Below are positions 1 to 11,327 of a DNA stretch of 64,000 nt, one piece after another (position 1 is the first letter of the stretch; every line of letters begins with the position of its first letter). The stretch lies in the NCBI RefSeq assembly GCF_002865645.1, contig NW_020194631.1:806001-870000 (forward strand), in the 5' to 3' direction. The translations under genes and the position numbers were made by a program. This stretch comes from Hyaloscypha bicolor E (Eukaryota; Ascomycota; Leotiomycetes; Helotiales; Hyaloscyphaceae). The notes under the pieces were generated by a model. That model searched no databases, was not told the origin of the DNA, and saw nothing but the letters and a program-made list of their open reading frames with translations.

Positions 1-2
1 AA

Positions 3-1049
3 TCCAGACGGGGCTCGTTAGAAGGCAACGATCTTGAGGAATTCAGCCATCTTGTGTTATACGATGACATTCCGGAGTCTGGGGAATCCAATTATGGAGA
101 TGGTTCTGATCTTGCACTACGAGAACGTGAGCTTATGCTAAGGCAGCGAGAACTTGCTCTACGCGAGCAGGAACTGCGCATGAGAGCTGGAGGCCGTGGC
201 CCTCGCAGAGGTCCCCCAACACCATCTGTTCGGAATGGAGGCTTCGACGACGATGACGACGATGGATTTTTCGATCCTGCAGACGCTCCCGCTCCGCCAC
301 TAATTGACCCCGACAATTTCGACATGATGAGTGTGACTTCTCGGCGAAATCGAAAAGCTCCAAGCGCAAGCCAATTACGCAAGAATCCTGAATATGGCGA
401 CTCGTCTCAAGGACGAAGAGGAAATGGATATATGAGACCAGGGTTTCCCCGGAATCGGTCAAGCGCGAGATTAATAAGTCAGACGTCGGGGCTGCATGAT
501 AATATAATGGATGATCCGATGATGGGGTATTCTTCAAATCGATATGGAACCGTGGACAGGGGACAAATGCACGCTGAGTCGAGGACGAACTCATTGACGG
601 CCGCCCGCCTCGACGAATTGCAATACGGCGGACCGGGCGGACCACCAAATGGGCAAGCACCTGGGTACGGTCGAAGGGCGAGCCAGTCGCCTGGCAACCC
701 ATACAGCCCGCAGATGGGGAGAGGAAACGGGAGACCATCACCACCAAATGGCCCGAATGGCTACATGGGACCACCGACAAATGGGAGACCTTCACCTCCT
801 GGAGGCATGCGGCAACCTGTCCCACGCCATCCACCAGGTCAAGGCAATGCAGTTGCGCCGCAACAAGTTGAGCAATATGCTGGGGTGAGCGCCCTTCATC
901 CACCCAAAGGTCCCATGAACGTTCGAAGTCTGACGGGTAGTGCGAGCGCTAGCGCGGGGAGTGGTGACAGCGCCAACATCGACTCCGAGCCATCGGCGCA
1001 TAGCAGCCAGAGCAGTCTTGGGCCTCGACCACCAATCGGCGTACGGTGA
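3..1049 (+). CDS. C-terminal part of an unrecognised low-complexity protein (5' end outside window)
   Basis: The reading frame is open from the first bases of the window to a TGA at 1047-1049, so this is the 3' end of a longer gene. The visible part starts with a charged helical stretch in which RERELxLRQRELALREQEL-type heptads predict a short coiled coil. A poly-Asp run and a long Gly/Pro/Asn/Ser-rich tail with repeated RPSPPNGP/NGRPSPPGG-like units follow. No enzymatic domain or membrane segment is visible. Composition suggests an intrinsically disordered tail of a scaffold or regulatory protein, but I do not recognise the family and assign no function. No in-frame intron signal is needed to explain the visible part. 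Confidence 0.7.
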   Translation, partial: SRRGSLEGNDLEEFSHLVLYDDIPESGESNYGDGSDLALRERELMLRQRELALREQELRMRAGGRGPRRGPPTPSVRNGGFDDDDDDGFFDPADAPAPPLIDPDNFDMMSVTSRRNRKAPSASQLRKNPEYGDSSQGRRGNGYMRPGFPRNRSSARLISQTSGLHDNIMDDPMMGYSSNRYGTVDRGQMHAESRTNSLTAARLDELQYGGPGGPPNGQAPGYGRRASQSPGNPYSPQMGRGNGRPSPPNGPNGYMGPPTNGRPSPPGGMRQPVPRHPPGQGNAVAPQQVEQYAGVSALHPPKGPMNVRSLTGSASASAGSGDSANIDSEPSAHSSQSSLGPRPPIGVR

Positions 1050-2878
1050 TACAAAGGGAGTTAGATGGGAAGGGATTGCTCGATATTGGTCATGTCCAGG
1101 GCGCGCATCATTTTCATTTGTGGAGATGCTTGCGGACATCAAGCCTCCAATTCACACCTAATATTGTCCACTACGACGGTCCTTTTCTCCATTCACGGCC
1201 TCTTTCGACTTCAAATTTGCATATACACTTCAGCTTTCTCTACCTTGCTTTAATGGGCTTTGAATGGAGAGGGCAAGAATACACGACGAGCATCCACGAG
1301 ATGAATACCACTCAAGGAACAGTAATGACAAATATCGGGCAATAGACATTGGAGGGCTTGGTTTACACAACAAAAACCTGGCTATGGTCACCTGTCAGGG
1401 ATGACGAAGTACATAAGCATGGTGCGCCACAACGCACACATTCTTGTTCTGTTCTGCTTTTCTTTACTGGTAATATTGCATCGGGGATCGGCGTCTTTGA
1501 TGTCCCGCATATAATTTCTACTTTTGCTACCTTTCGAGTACGGCATTCAAAGGGTGGAGTTTCGAGTGTTGAAGCGGTTTTCCTGATCAGTTGGCGGATC
1601 TGGTCTTCAGTACACGGCGGATGAGGGCTGGGTCTGCTGGCTAGCGGAAGGGGAACTGCTCAGCGCTTGTGTATCAATCATAGGGAGACGGGAATGAGAA
1701 GACGAGTCCGTAGGTTGGATGGAGGATGACTTGGCGGGTCTCTTGTGGAGTTAGAGTAGGTTGTATAGAGACCTGAGATACTGCCAGGGGATGGTTAGGC
1801 CCCAGCGTAGGCAGGCGGTCATTTTCAGCAACAAATATGAAGAGTTCCCATTGGACTTTCCTGCTTGAATTGCTTCTGCTTCAACTGCTTTCATATGTGC
1901 TTTTGATCCCTGCATTTATCTCGCAGCCCACCGCATCTGATGGCTTTTAATCACTAACATGTCTCACTTTCCAACAGGCTACAGCCCATCTCACCTAAAA
2001 CAGCTTGATGATTGCGTCTTAACGTCAGTGTGCTTGCTGGCGTGAGCCCGAAGGTGCGCAAAATTGAATATCTAGAAGCCGAAGAGCCTTCTAGTATGGG
2101 CGCCTAAGGACCAAATCCTCAATAGCAGTCGGAAATCGTTTTTGAGTTCTACTCTAAGTCCGAAAGATTCTTTTATCTCCCATCTCGTGCTCGCTCTCTC
2201 TGCTTTCCTTACATACATGTTTTATTATATTAGCCTATTTTATCCCTTAGCCTCGCTCCCCCCCTATTTCTTCGTGCTCCCTCTTTAGTGTAATGGATTC
2301 TCGAGATATAGAAATTACTAGAGGAGAGGGAGGTACGAGGAGTTTAAGAGTTAAATGAATACAAGAGCGAGCTAGGAGAAGCTGGGATAATCAAGGAAGA
2401 TTGAGGGAGAGGGTGGGAAATGGAGTGATGTAGTGGAGCGGGCACGAGTGGGATGTCCGGGAAGACACTATTACAGCTACTCGCGCTTCTCCCCCTTTCT
2501 AGTCCCTTGCCCTAGTCTATCCCCTTTTGTCATTTCTGTCCCTTTCCTCCACTCACGCGTGTGTGCGTACGTATGTGCGAGTTCGAGGGACAGGAAGAGT
2601 AAGATAAATAGCGATGGCACGAGAGGTAGGAAATACAGGAGAGGAGGTGATGAAAGAGAGGGCAGTAGAGGTAACCAGGAAAGGGACTTCTACCAAAATT
2701 AATTCCCACTAAAACGAATATTAATCTCCGACAAGTAGACTATTTAACAGTCTATTTCCTCCATTAAAGGGTTGGTCCTTGTATGGAGCCGTGCTGGTGA
2801 GTTCGAACTAGATGGTGGGGGCATCCTTTCTTGTTAAGCTTCGGCTTTGGTTTCGGGTTGTGAGTTTGTTCCCGGATT
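1050..2878. other. Intergenic stretch without supportable gene
   Basis: Only short open frames without family resemblance occur here. The part from about 2150 to 2700 is composed of alternating pyrimidine-rich and purine-rich patches. I see no RNA gene or transposon end in it. Confidence 0.6.
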
Positions 2879-3191
2879 GACAGCCAGGTTACCCGAATTC
2901 ACTCCCGGCTTCAGTCCCGACTACACTTTGCAGAACATCTCAAGGTGATGGTTGACAGCCGGGTTACCCGGATTCACTCCCGGATTCACTCCTAGCTTCA
3001 GTCCCGACTACACTTTGCAGAAATGTCTCAAAGCGACGGTTGACAGCCGGGTTACCCGCATCTAATTCTGCCTCTGTCCTGACTACACTTTGCAGAATAT
3101 ATCTCAAAGCGACGGTTGACAGCAGGGTTACTCGCATCCACTCCCACTTTAGTCCCGACTACACTTCGCAGAAATACCTCCAAGCCGTTGG
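2879..3191 (+). repeat. Minisatellite, four imperfect 73-88 bp units
   Basis: Units begin with GACAGCCGGGTTACCCG at about 2879, 2954, 3042 and 3118. Each continues through a CAGTCCCGACTACACTTTGC-like core and ends with CTCAAAGCGACGGTT. The second unit is longer because a TTCACTCCCGGA-like segment is duplicated inside it. The array ends about 200 bp before the ATG of the downstream 2EXR-like gene, so it lies in that gene's promoter or 5' leader region. Confidence 0.85.
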
Positions 3192-3397
3192 TTTGGGAGG
3201 GAACGCGCAGTTTGCGCAGAACAAACCATACCAGACGAAAATCCTTCCTCCGAGCCTAGGCGCTAATTCTCCAAGCATACAACATCAGTCAACCCGGCTT
3301 CCTGCCTTCTTGGACAACCTCAACATCCGACTTGCACAGAGTTCCACGCCATCCACGTCAGAACCAAACTTCAATTAGGATTCCATCAACGGCAACA

Positions 3398-4219
3398 ATG
3401 GACCCACATCCTGTTTCCGAATTGACAACCAGCATGTCTGAGCAGCCTCAGCCTTCAATTGAGTTCAGCGACTTCCCTCCAGAGATCCGCCTCGAAATCT
3501 ACCCACACGCCCTGGCGATGGGATGGGGCGCCAGCGCACCGAATCTCTTGGTAGCCCTTGCAAAGGAGCCCGATCTCTTCAAGGAGGCTAAAGAAGTGTA
3601 CCTGAAAATCAATGCCAAAATCCATGATAGGAATCGAGTCGCTTACAGTTCAATCCATCTCAAGACAAAAGAAGGCTCGAAGCTGAAACACTTGTTGCTC
3701 AGCTGCACGAGCGCACCGTACGTACCTCTCCTCGTCGAATTAGGGAAGGCTTTGCTGCCCACCTCAGATGGAGAAAAACCACCTACTAACTTGAGTTTCT
3801 CCTCCAGGAACCAACGCTGCTCCCACACCCTCACCGGCTCCCTCCTCAAACTCAGGAACAACTTGAGTACCATCTCATTGGATATGACCGCCTGCCCCAG
3901 ATTTCAACACAATACTGAAACGGGCTTGGGGTCAACGGGTGAGCTGAGCAGGATCGCTGAGCTAGACAATGCCTCCAGCTGCCTCACGCGAGTTGCTATT
4001 CGAATGCACTCTGTCGAGAAGATGCTGAGGCCAGGCTACACGGATACACAGAAGGAAACGTTCCGGGAGATCAGACGCGCGTTCATTGAGTATGCTAACA
4101 AACGTTTCGGTGTTAAGGGACGGTTGGAGCAGATTCCGGACGAGGCGCAGTGTCCTGACAGTTGGTTCTGGGAGGCGATGGACAATAAAGGAGGACGGTT
4201 GAAGATCACACCTAATTGA
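3398..4219 (+). CDS. 2EXR/F-box-like domain protein
   Basis: A single-exon gene of 273 residues. The start at 3398 is chosen because CAACAATGG is a good start context; the open frame extends further upstream but without ATG. Near residue 25-40 the sequence FSDFPPEIRLEIYPHAL is a recognisable variant of the 2EXR motif (F-box-like fold, usual pattern LPxELRxxIW). LKINAKI and a C-terminal SWFWEAM follow. 2EXR proteins are a large, poorly characterised fungal family; a substrate-adaptor role is often supposed by analogy with F-box proteins but is not shown. The neighbouring minus-strand pseudogene at 4553-5469 shares the LKINA and WFW landmarks and is a tail-to-tail paralogue. Confidence 0.7.
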   Translation: MDPHPVSELTTSMSEQPQPSIEFSDFPPEIRLEIYPHALAMGWGASAPNLLVALAKEPDLFKEAKEVYLKINAKIHDRNRVAYSSIHLKTKEGSKLKHLLLSCTSAPYVPLLVELGKALLPTSDGEKPPTNLSFSSRNQRCSHTLTGSLLKLRNNLSTISLDMTACPRFQHNTETGLGSTGELSRIAELDNASSCLTRVAIRMHSVEKMLRPGYTDTQKETFREIRRAFIEYANKRFGVKGRLEQIPDEAQCPDSWFWEAMDNKGGRLKITPN

Positions 4220-4552
4220 CCTTGATTGGCTACAGAGGAAGCATCTGACACCGTTGCTTTAACGCGTGGTAAGATGAAGGGATCCCCTCTGGTAAATGGA
4301 CTGTTCTTGGTGGTTCTGGAACGTTGGCGGATGCTGAACTATGAGTGGGCATTTCACAGGATTCTTGCAGTTGCTATTAATCCGTTTGTGAAGTATCAAT
4401 CCTGCGGTTAGTGCTGAGTCTTAGCGTTGTGGGAAGAAAAGGGGCTTCGGTTCTCAGCCAATGAGCGTCGAGGACGGACGAGCTCCCGCCTTTCCACCTG
4501 AGTAGACTCAAAGGACTATTGGCCATCGGGTCACAGAATACTTCTTGCACAA

Positions 4553-5469
4553 TTAAAAAGTTGTCCCCAACAAGTGTAGGCCATCAAAATATTGCAGTGA
4601 ACTTAATTCCAACTCAAAGCGTGCTGAAGCGTTGACTTGCTTTATAAAATACCGTACCATTAAATCATCTCTAGGCTGTCTTCCACTTTGGCTCAGCCTT
4701 CTCTTGTCACTCAACACCTCGCCCTCCTTAGCATCCCAAAACCAAAGCTCAGCTCCATCTGAACCAGCTCTCGGGTTCAAACTTTGCCACAACTCGGTCA
4801 ACTTCAAAGGCAGCTGGTAAATCGTCCAACAGCCATTGTAACTTTGTCACCATGCACTCCTTCGGGACCTGTGCATTGATGAGCAGCGCATATTCTAATC
4901 CCAGGCCTACGAAACTTAGGCAGCCCTCGTATCATCTTGAGGATTTGGATGGCAAGAGGTGGGACGTGGAGTTTGAAGTCGATGATAATGCTTGAAACGT
5001 TGATTTTTACGCCGGGTCTTTGAGCCAAGCTGAAGAAGTGGACGCGTGTATCATCTGAGCTTACAGCAAGGCGGATGATTAGCTAGTATGAAAGTACGAA
5101 AGCCACACTGAGATGAGTCGACTTGCACAAGATCTCCGCACGTGATGTGTAAGTGCTCTATCCTTTCTATCTCCTCTTTGGCTTATTGAGAAAGCCAACT
5201 TCAGTCTGCATGGTTATATGGGCATTTATTTTCAGGCACTCTGTCAGCGCTTCCAGAGACAATGTTTCACCACGTTGGTATTCGTAGTGCAACTGGCCTT
5301 GACCTTCGTTGACGAGATCGTAGATCCGTAAGCGGAGCTCTGGAGGAAGTAGATAGAATAAGTTAGCAGGTGGAGATGATGAGGATTTGCCTGATTCTGA
5401 AGAGGTCATTGTGTCGATTTCCTCTGAAACCAACTCGAAAAGCTCCGAATTGCTGGGTTCTTCAGACAT
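4553..5469 (-). pseudogene. Decayed 2EXR-like gene, paralogue of 3398-4219
   Basis: The first 100 codons from the ATG at 5469 are intact and include FYLLPPELRLRIYDLVNEG, a clear 2EXR motif, followed by LKINAHI. The frame then breaks at about 5170 (TAG at 5167-5169). Family-like sequence continues in another frame (AKEEIERIEHLHITCG), then a further frame (IIIDFKLHVPPLAIQILK), then another (GLEYALLINAQVPKECMVTK), and ends with ELWFWDAKEG in the frame closed at 4553. I found no GT-AG pairs that join these pieces. At least three frameshifts are therefore needed, which marks it as a relic. The order of landmarks matches the intact gene at 3398-4219. Alternative: a multi-intron gene with unusual introns, which I consider less likely. 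Confidence 0.6.
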
Positions 5470-5839
5470 GATGGCTGGAGGAAAGGCGGTCAAGTGAACC
5501 AAGGATTGGGGAGTGTCCAAAAATATATAGATCCCAGGAGCGTATGGAGAATAGTCAACGGATAATGATCTGGAGAATGAAATTTTTTGTAAGAACTGGA
5601 GAACCGTCAACATTCAACAGTCAAGCACTAGATGGAACATGCTGTTTAACGGATGAGTACGGAGAATAGTCACTGGTTGCCAGATATTGAGGGCCGGCAA
5701 CACCGAGTTTGCGCTGATGGTGCGACATATTCCGAAATGATTCCCACAAGCATATCTTTACTCTGGACATCAATCAATGGAACTTAACTTGAGGTCCAGG
5801 CGTTTGCTCAACGGGGTATCAATTTTGTAGTTATACACT
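5470..5839. other. Short intergenic stretch
   Basis: This lies between the 5' end of the relic 2EXR gene and the 3' end of the WBP11 gene. I see no coding or structural feature in it. Confidence 0.5.
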
Positions 5840-6775
5840 CTAACCATCCTCATCCTCTATTTCTTCCACCATCGCTGCTCGTGGCCCACGCTGCGCTGGG
5901 TATGCCTCATCACCTTCATCAGCCTCAACATTTCCGCTCTTCTTGGATGCTCCCATATATCCCGCTTTCTCTAAATTGTCCATTTCCTCTGGTTCCACTA
6001 AGCCTCCCACGCCCTTCGACTTGTCTAGCTTAGCTCTCACAGCAGCAGGTACAAAGCTCACAGCCTCTTTCCTCAAATCCCTAATCACCGGCTTCGCCTC
6101 ATAAACGGTCTGCGCCTCCACCTTCGGCGCCGCAGCCTTCTCTGGTGCCCCATCCGCATAACCCACCCTCCTCTCATTATCACCCAGAGGCATCATATTC
6201 GCATTCGTGCCCCTCCCAGCATTATCCCGCGCCATCCTCTCCCTTCTCTTCTGATACCACTTATCCAGCACCTCCTTCGGAATCGGTGGTGGCGTATCCC
6301 TAGGCATCGGTATCCACTTCACGTCTTCCGGCACGTCCTCCCCGCTACTACTCTCATCATCCCTCCTCCTCTTCCCTAAAACCCCACCACCTCTCCCTTC
6401 TCTGCCCCCTCTATTCCCGCCATCTCTCCTCTCCCCAGAACCAAATTTAGGTGCAGCATCCCCTAACGATTCTCTCGCCTTACGAACGGCTTTCAGATCT
6501 CGCTCTAACCCTTCGAGGACTGTTTTCTCGTGCGAGGTAAGAGTGCCGCCGCTGGTCTGTATAGCTTTTAGTTCGTCGAGTTGCTTCTGAAGACGGTCTG
6601 GGTTTCGACGTGCGAGCTTTTCGTTGCGTCGTGATGCGGCTTCGGCTTTTCCTACAAGAAATATGTTAATGGGTGATGCAAACATAGGAGCTTGAAACGT
6701 ACCCTTCTTGATCGCCTTTGCTTTCTCGGCTTTGCGCTGGGCTTGCGCAGGATTGATTGACTTTTCTTTGGGCAT
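5840..6775 (-). CDS. WW-domain-binding protein 11 (WBP11) family splicing factor
   Basis: Two exons: 6775-6703 and 6651-5840. The intron at 6652-6702 (51 nt, GTACGT...TTGTAG, branch-like ATTAAC) keeps the frame open, so unspliced translation reads through it. The spliced protein has about 294 residues. The N-terminus KSINPAQAQRKAEKAK joined to GKAEAASRRNEKLARRNPDR is the hallmark WBP11 domain. A coiled-coil region (LDELKAIQ...LEGLERDLKAVRKAR), an RG-rich basic segment and a PPPIPKE proline patch follow. The family comprises nuclear pre-mRNA splicing factors that bind WW-domain partners through proline motifs. The gene is divergent from the CorA-like gene, with about 1 kb between the two starts. 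Confidence 0.88.
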   Translation of the reverse strand: MPKEKSINPAQAQRKAEKAKAIKKGTFQAPMFASPINIFLVGKAEAASRRNEKLARRNPDRLQKQLDELKAIQTSGGTLTSHEKTVLEGLERDLKAVRKARESLGDAAPKFGSGERRDGGNRGGREGRGGGVLGKRRRDDESSSGEDVPEDVKWIPMPRDTPPPIPKEVLDKWYQKRRERMARDNAGRGTNANMMPLGDNERRVGYADGAPEKAAAPKVEAQTVYEAKPVIRDLRKEAVSFVPAAVRAKLDKSKGVGGLVEPEEMDNLEKAGYMGASKKSGNVEADEGDEAYPAQRGPRAAMVEEIEDEDG

Positions 6776-7786
6776 TGTGAGGCGTTTGGGAAATTCTTGG
6801 GAGTTGGTGGTGGTGTTGAGGTTGGAGAAATGTTCAGAGGACCTGATGGCAGGTGGTTCTGCCGCTCTTCACCGCCTCTGCTGCGATCAACCAGCCTCTC
6901 GTCAGGTCGAAACCTCCGTTCATCAAAGTATCTATCTGAACTGTGTCGAAGTTGACCATGTTTCGGTCGGAGCGAAACCCAGACGTTACTTTGGATCACA
7001 GAGGCTAGGATCAAAAGTTGTTCTATTCTCGATTTCCCTGTCGAACTACGAGTACCCATGGGACGCTTCAAATCCATCTGCCAGATCGCGACTTTTGCTC
7101 TGAGGTCGTTTTACATTTTCCCGTTTCGGGAGGAGAGTCCTCAGCAGCAGCATCGACAATGGAAAACTCCATGAAGCCCCAGGTTCTAGTGATTCTTTAG
7201 GATACTAGCGTTTATGGCAGGCTTTCACATATCATCTGATGTCTCTAGATTTCCCATGCGTTAGCACATACCGAGGTCCAGTCATGACCTTGCCAAGAGC
7301 TTGTTTTCGCTTCATTCAAAGGGCTGGCTGCATCACTATGGCTATACCAACGCGGACAAGTGTACGTGCAATGCAAGCAATCGCAGAGGATTGGAGTCCA
7401 ACTTTGGCCATGATAATTGGATAATTGCATGCATGCGAGGAAGATGCCGTGAAGGGATGCATCCACCACCTTTGGCCCCCAGCACGGAACGCTCTCGATG
7501 CGCTGTAAATGTGCGGCTCCGCCGATGCATACCCTTGACCCTTTTGTTAATTCATCCAATAGGCTTCCCACTATTCATGCGAGCTCCTTCTGACGTTCTC
7601 AATTGGGATCGAGCTGAAAGATGTGCAGATTGGCTTCTTGACAAGCTGCAGCCTCGTCGTCGACTCTGAAAATAGAGAGGCGCCGCCCCCAGCGCGACAA
7701 AAGGATGGCTGCCCTTTTCTCGTATTGCCCTGTTTCTTTCCTTCTATTCATTTTTTTTGCTCTGTCTTGTTACAATTGATTGCGAG
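6776..7786. promoter_or_regulatory. Shared divergent promoter region
   Basis: About 1 kb separates the start codons of the WBP11 gene (minus) and the CorA-like gene (plus). Several short ORFs occur but none resembles a known protein. A T-rich pyrimidine stretch (CTTTCCTTCTATTCATTTTTTTTG) at about 7737-7760 lies just upstream of the plus-strand ATG, typical of fungal core promoters. No specific operator is claimed. Confidence 0.45.
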
Positions 7787-10700
7787 ATGGCGCCCAGCAG
7801 ATCTAATCGACCACGAGCAGCGAGCTCCTTCGGATATGTACCACATACGCACAAGAGGGATCAGGATGTCCACATCGATATGCAGTACGCCAAACACAGC
7901 GTCCATGATCCTCTACAATTTGCGAACGAGCCATGGAACCATTGTGAAAACCACACGAATTGCTACCTTGGACTGAGATTCGATAGACGTGATGAATTCA
8001 AAGAGGAATTGAAAAAGATGGACGATGAATTTAAGAGACAGCTCCAAGTTGCGGAGGACAAGGGACCAGACGATAACGACGTTGATGAATTCCAACACAT
8101 GTTGAAGGAAATGCGGGAGTCGAATAAGGGGAAGAAATTGGAGCGGGTGATACACGAAGAGAAACGAATCAAGCAGACTCGAGTCAACTTTGCCTCCTAT
8201 CCCGGAAAGCGGCAGATGATGGAGCGTCTAAAGGCGGCGAAGAAGGCCTGGAAAGAAGAGGTGAAAGAAAAGCGGGAAGAATATGTGAAGAGGGTCAAGA
8301 AACAACACCAGGCCGGTCAACACCCCAAGTATCCCGAGAGATGGAATCGCGATCAGAAACTGGATCTCGAACTGCTTGAGCGTGTCAAAGACTGGAACGT
8401 GGAAGACGAACCGGAGGACGATACTATCAAGCCGAAGCCCGAGAATGAATATGGATTCAAAGCGTGCGCAATCTATTTCAAGAAGTCGGATGATGGATGG
8501 CAACCGGATACACATAACCATCCGAAATTCAAAGATGGAAAGTTTCCGAACCAAAAGATATCAGTTCATGACTTGATACAGCCTTCGTCGGGCGCCTACA
8601 TGAATCCGTTGAGCGAACCTTGCGGTGAGGATCGGTTGCGGTACTTTCATTTTCCTTCGAACAATATGCGCTGGATTGAGGTGGGTACTTACTCGTTAGG
8701 TCCAGCAAAACACCTAGCCGGAGAACTGACATTGTGGTGCCAGGAAGCAATGGCACGATACTACGACGAGGATTCTGGCAACCATAGCGATACTCAGGTG
8801 CATAGCAAGAAATCGTCAAAAGCGGAGAAACTCCTGTCGAGAGAGTATTGGCGAGGCCAGTTACATGGTGGCGCTGGAGTTACGGGAAATAGCATCGCTG
8901 GTCCGGTGCATGCTAGGCATATGAGGTCCAGGTGTTCTCTCATTCCCCTAGGTATGTGAAGCCCATTGTCTGTACGAACTCTATGCCAAGAACCGGAGGA
9001 CAATGTCCCACGCAAGTTGAGATATTTGGACCAATCACTTCGGACTTCCATGGACACTTCCACTTATAATCGTGTTCTTTAGACGAACATCGACTGACTT
9101 GAGACTTATAGCCACTTCATCCGGCGCCTGGACACAACGAGGGCGCACTCCCAAAGCTGCCTCTTCCCCCAGTAATCCCCTGGCACAGCCTCCCAGGGTC
9201 AAGGCCAAGAATTTTGCCATATTTGCAAGTCTAGGTTGATGCTCAATCACGTAACACACAGCTGATTCGTGTCTAGCTCCCGTATCTCCACTGGGAGACA
9301 AACAGTCGCAGAGCTAAAATGGCTCAAGTCATCAAGGAAGTCACGAAAGAGCTCCAAGCGAAAAAGGCCCAAGAAGAGCGGAGATTGACTACTATCCCAC
9401 GCGAAGAGACGCAAGAAAAGCCAGAAAGAGGATGTCTACTTTGGAGGAAAGACCGGAAGGCCGAGGAGAAACTCAAGAAAGAGATAGAGGCGGACGGTAA
9501 AGGCGACCAAACTGGGACTGAGAAGAAGGGTATGTTTGATGTGGTGACGAAATGGAAAAGTGCAAAGAACGGAAAGAGCTTGATAAGGAAGAAGTATGTA
9601 TCATAGCCTGCTCCAGGTGCTTTTTGCTTGACTGACGATATAACAGGAGATGCAAGCTCGGAAGATACTTGTTGGCACTCGCTCAAGTGGCCGACGCCAT
9701 GGACTACGAAGCGGATGAAAGGTTGTTACGAGAAAACCTCCATCATAACCCTCCGCTGCACATTCGAAGAACTCTGGATCAATCGTACTTCCTGACCCTC
9801 GAAGACACATCCGTTCGCGACAAGGATCAAGTCGTTTACAGGGAGACAAGAGAAGGTCGGAGTTTCCACACACGCAATACCAGGGTCGTGATGGTAGATC
9901 AACTGTGGCTCTGGATACTCGACGGCAACACAATCATCACTTCCTTTCCTCGGCGCTGGGGAAGAAACAAGCCTGATCCTTCTGGGGTGCACAAATCGCT
10001 TCGTGAACGATTGGAAAGCACTCCCGAGGAAGAAATCCAATCAGTGTACGACCTGGCTTTGGTCATCATTGATCAGTGCTCCCGCGTCTTCTTCGATCGC
10101 ACTAAGCCTCTGGATCAAAGACCAGAAGTCATGGATCTCTTTGCCTCGGCAATTGGCAGCGTGACTGAACACACAACCATCGCGTATGAGTCTTTCTGGC
10201 GCAACATGGAGATCCGGAGTATGAAAATCGCCCAAAATGGAACTAACGGCTCTGCGAAGCACTCTTACCTGGACATCAATCCCGAAGGGACACTGTTGCG
10301 CGAGTCCCAAGACGTGGCTGAGGAATTGCAGATCATGCTGAAAATTTACAATCAACAACTGCATGTCGTTCGCGACTTCCGAAAAATCCTCGGCCACATG
10401 AACGGAGAGTCTAAAAACGAGACTGACGAAGTTCGAACCCTGATCAAGCTCCTACGGCAGAATCCAAGTCTGGCAGGAGACCGATCTAAGCCGGCCTTGC
10501 ATCAAGAAGTTGCTCTGCCTGTTCCTGAAAGTACAATTCAGGAGGCAAACGATTTACTCGAACTGATTCGCAACCGCAAAGCAGAGATCCAAGACCTGGA
10601 GGAAGCTGCTCTCCAAAGAACACAGCAGCTCCAAGGCTTACTTTTACTGAAGCAGCAACAGGCGAGTATCATCGAAGCGAAAGCCGCACTCGCGAGAGCA

Positions 10701-11327
10701 GACGAAAGTGTCAAACAAGGACGTGCCATAATGGCCTTTACCATCGTGACCATCTTCTTCCTTCCACTTGGATTCACCGCCGCCTTCTTCGGCATGAACA
10801 ACGAGCAAATCAACCAAGCATCCTGGATGACCCTGAACCAACAAATGAAATGGATGTTCAGCGTCTCCACCGCTGTAATCGTCGTATCAATCTCCATCGC
10901 CTTCTCTCCCTGGACACGCGCCACCCTTACCGCATTTGTCAAAATCCCTATCATATTCGTTCTAGAATATACGGGTTTAAGAGCGCTTTGGAAATATTAT
11001 ATAGTGGGACATGGGTATTTTGAAGAGAAGAATAGGGAGAGGATAGACTGGATTCATGGACATAGGAAGAGAAAGGAAGGGAGGGAGGCTGCCGCTAAAA
11101 AGAAAGCTATGGAAGAGGATAAGGATGAGAGAGCTACACACAAGTTAGTGGCTATGTTTTTGCACGGAGAGAAGGAGCCGAAGGAGCCGAAGGCAAAGCA
11201 GGTAAGTTGGAAGAGGCCGAGTCTTAAAGTCGTTAATGTTGGGGACATGATTGGCAGCAGGGCTTTGAAAGAGGAGGGGGAGGATATTGAGAAGGGACAT
11301 GGGACGATTATGGAGGATGAAGGATGA
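7787..11327 (+). CDS. CorA-like Mg2+ transporter family protein with long N-terminal domain
   Basis: A five-exon model: 7787-8680, 8744-8951, 9112-9224, 9277-9593 and 9647-11327, giving 1,070 residues. All junction phases agree. Introns have donors GTGGGT, GTATGT, GCAAGT and GTATGT; the third is a GC-AG intron. The C-terminal part carries a long helical region and two membrane helices. The first ends in the CorA signature FFGMN; the second is around MKWMFSVSTAVIVVSISIAF. GMN is the selectivity-filter motif of CorA/Mrs2/Alr transporters. Landmarks shared with large fungal CorA-like proteins are SREYWRGQLHGG, HARHM, PYLHWET, RRTLDQSY and QLWLWILDG. In that fungal group the substrate is usually not demonstrated, so Mg2+ transport is inferred from the motif. 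The tail is rich in Lys/Glu. Confidence 0.85.

Noticed and set aside
133..903. 256-codon minus-strand frame opposite the first gene
   Set aside because: It is a shadow of the low-complexity coding frame on the plus strand.
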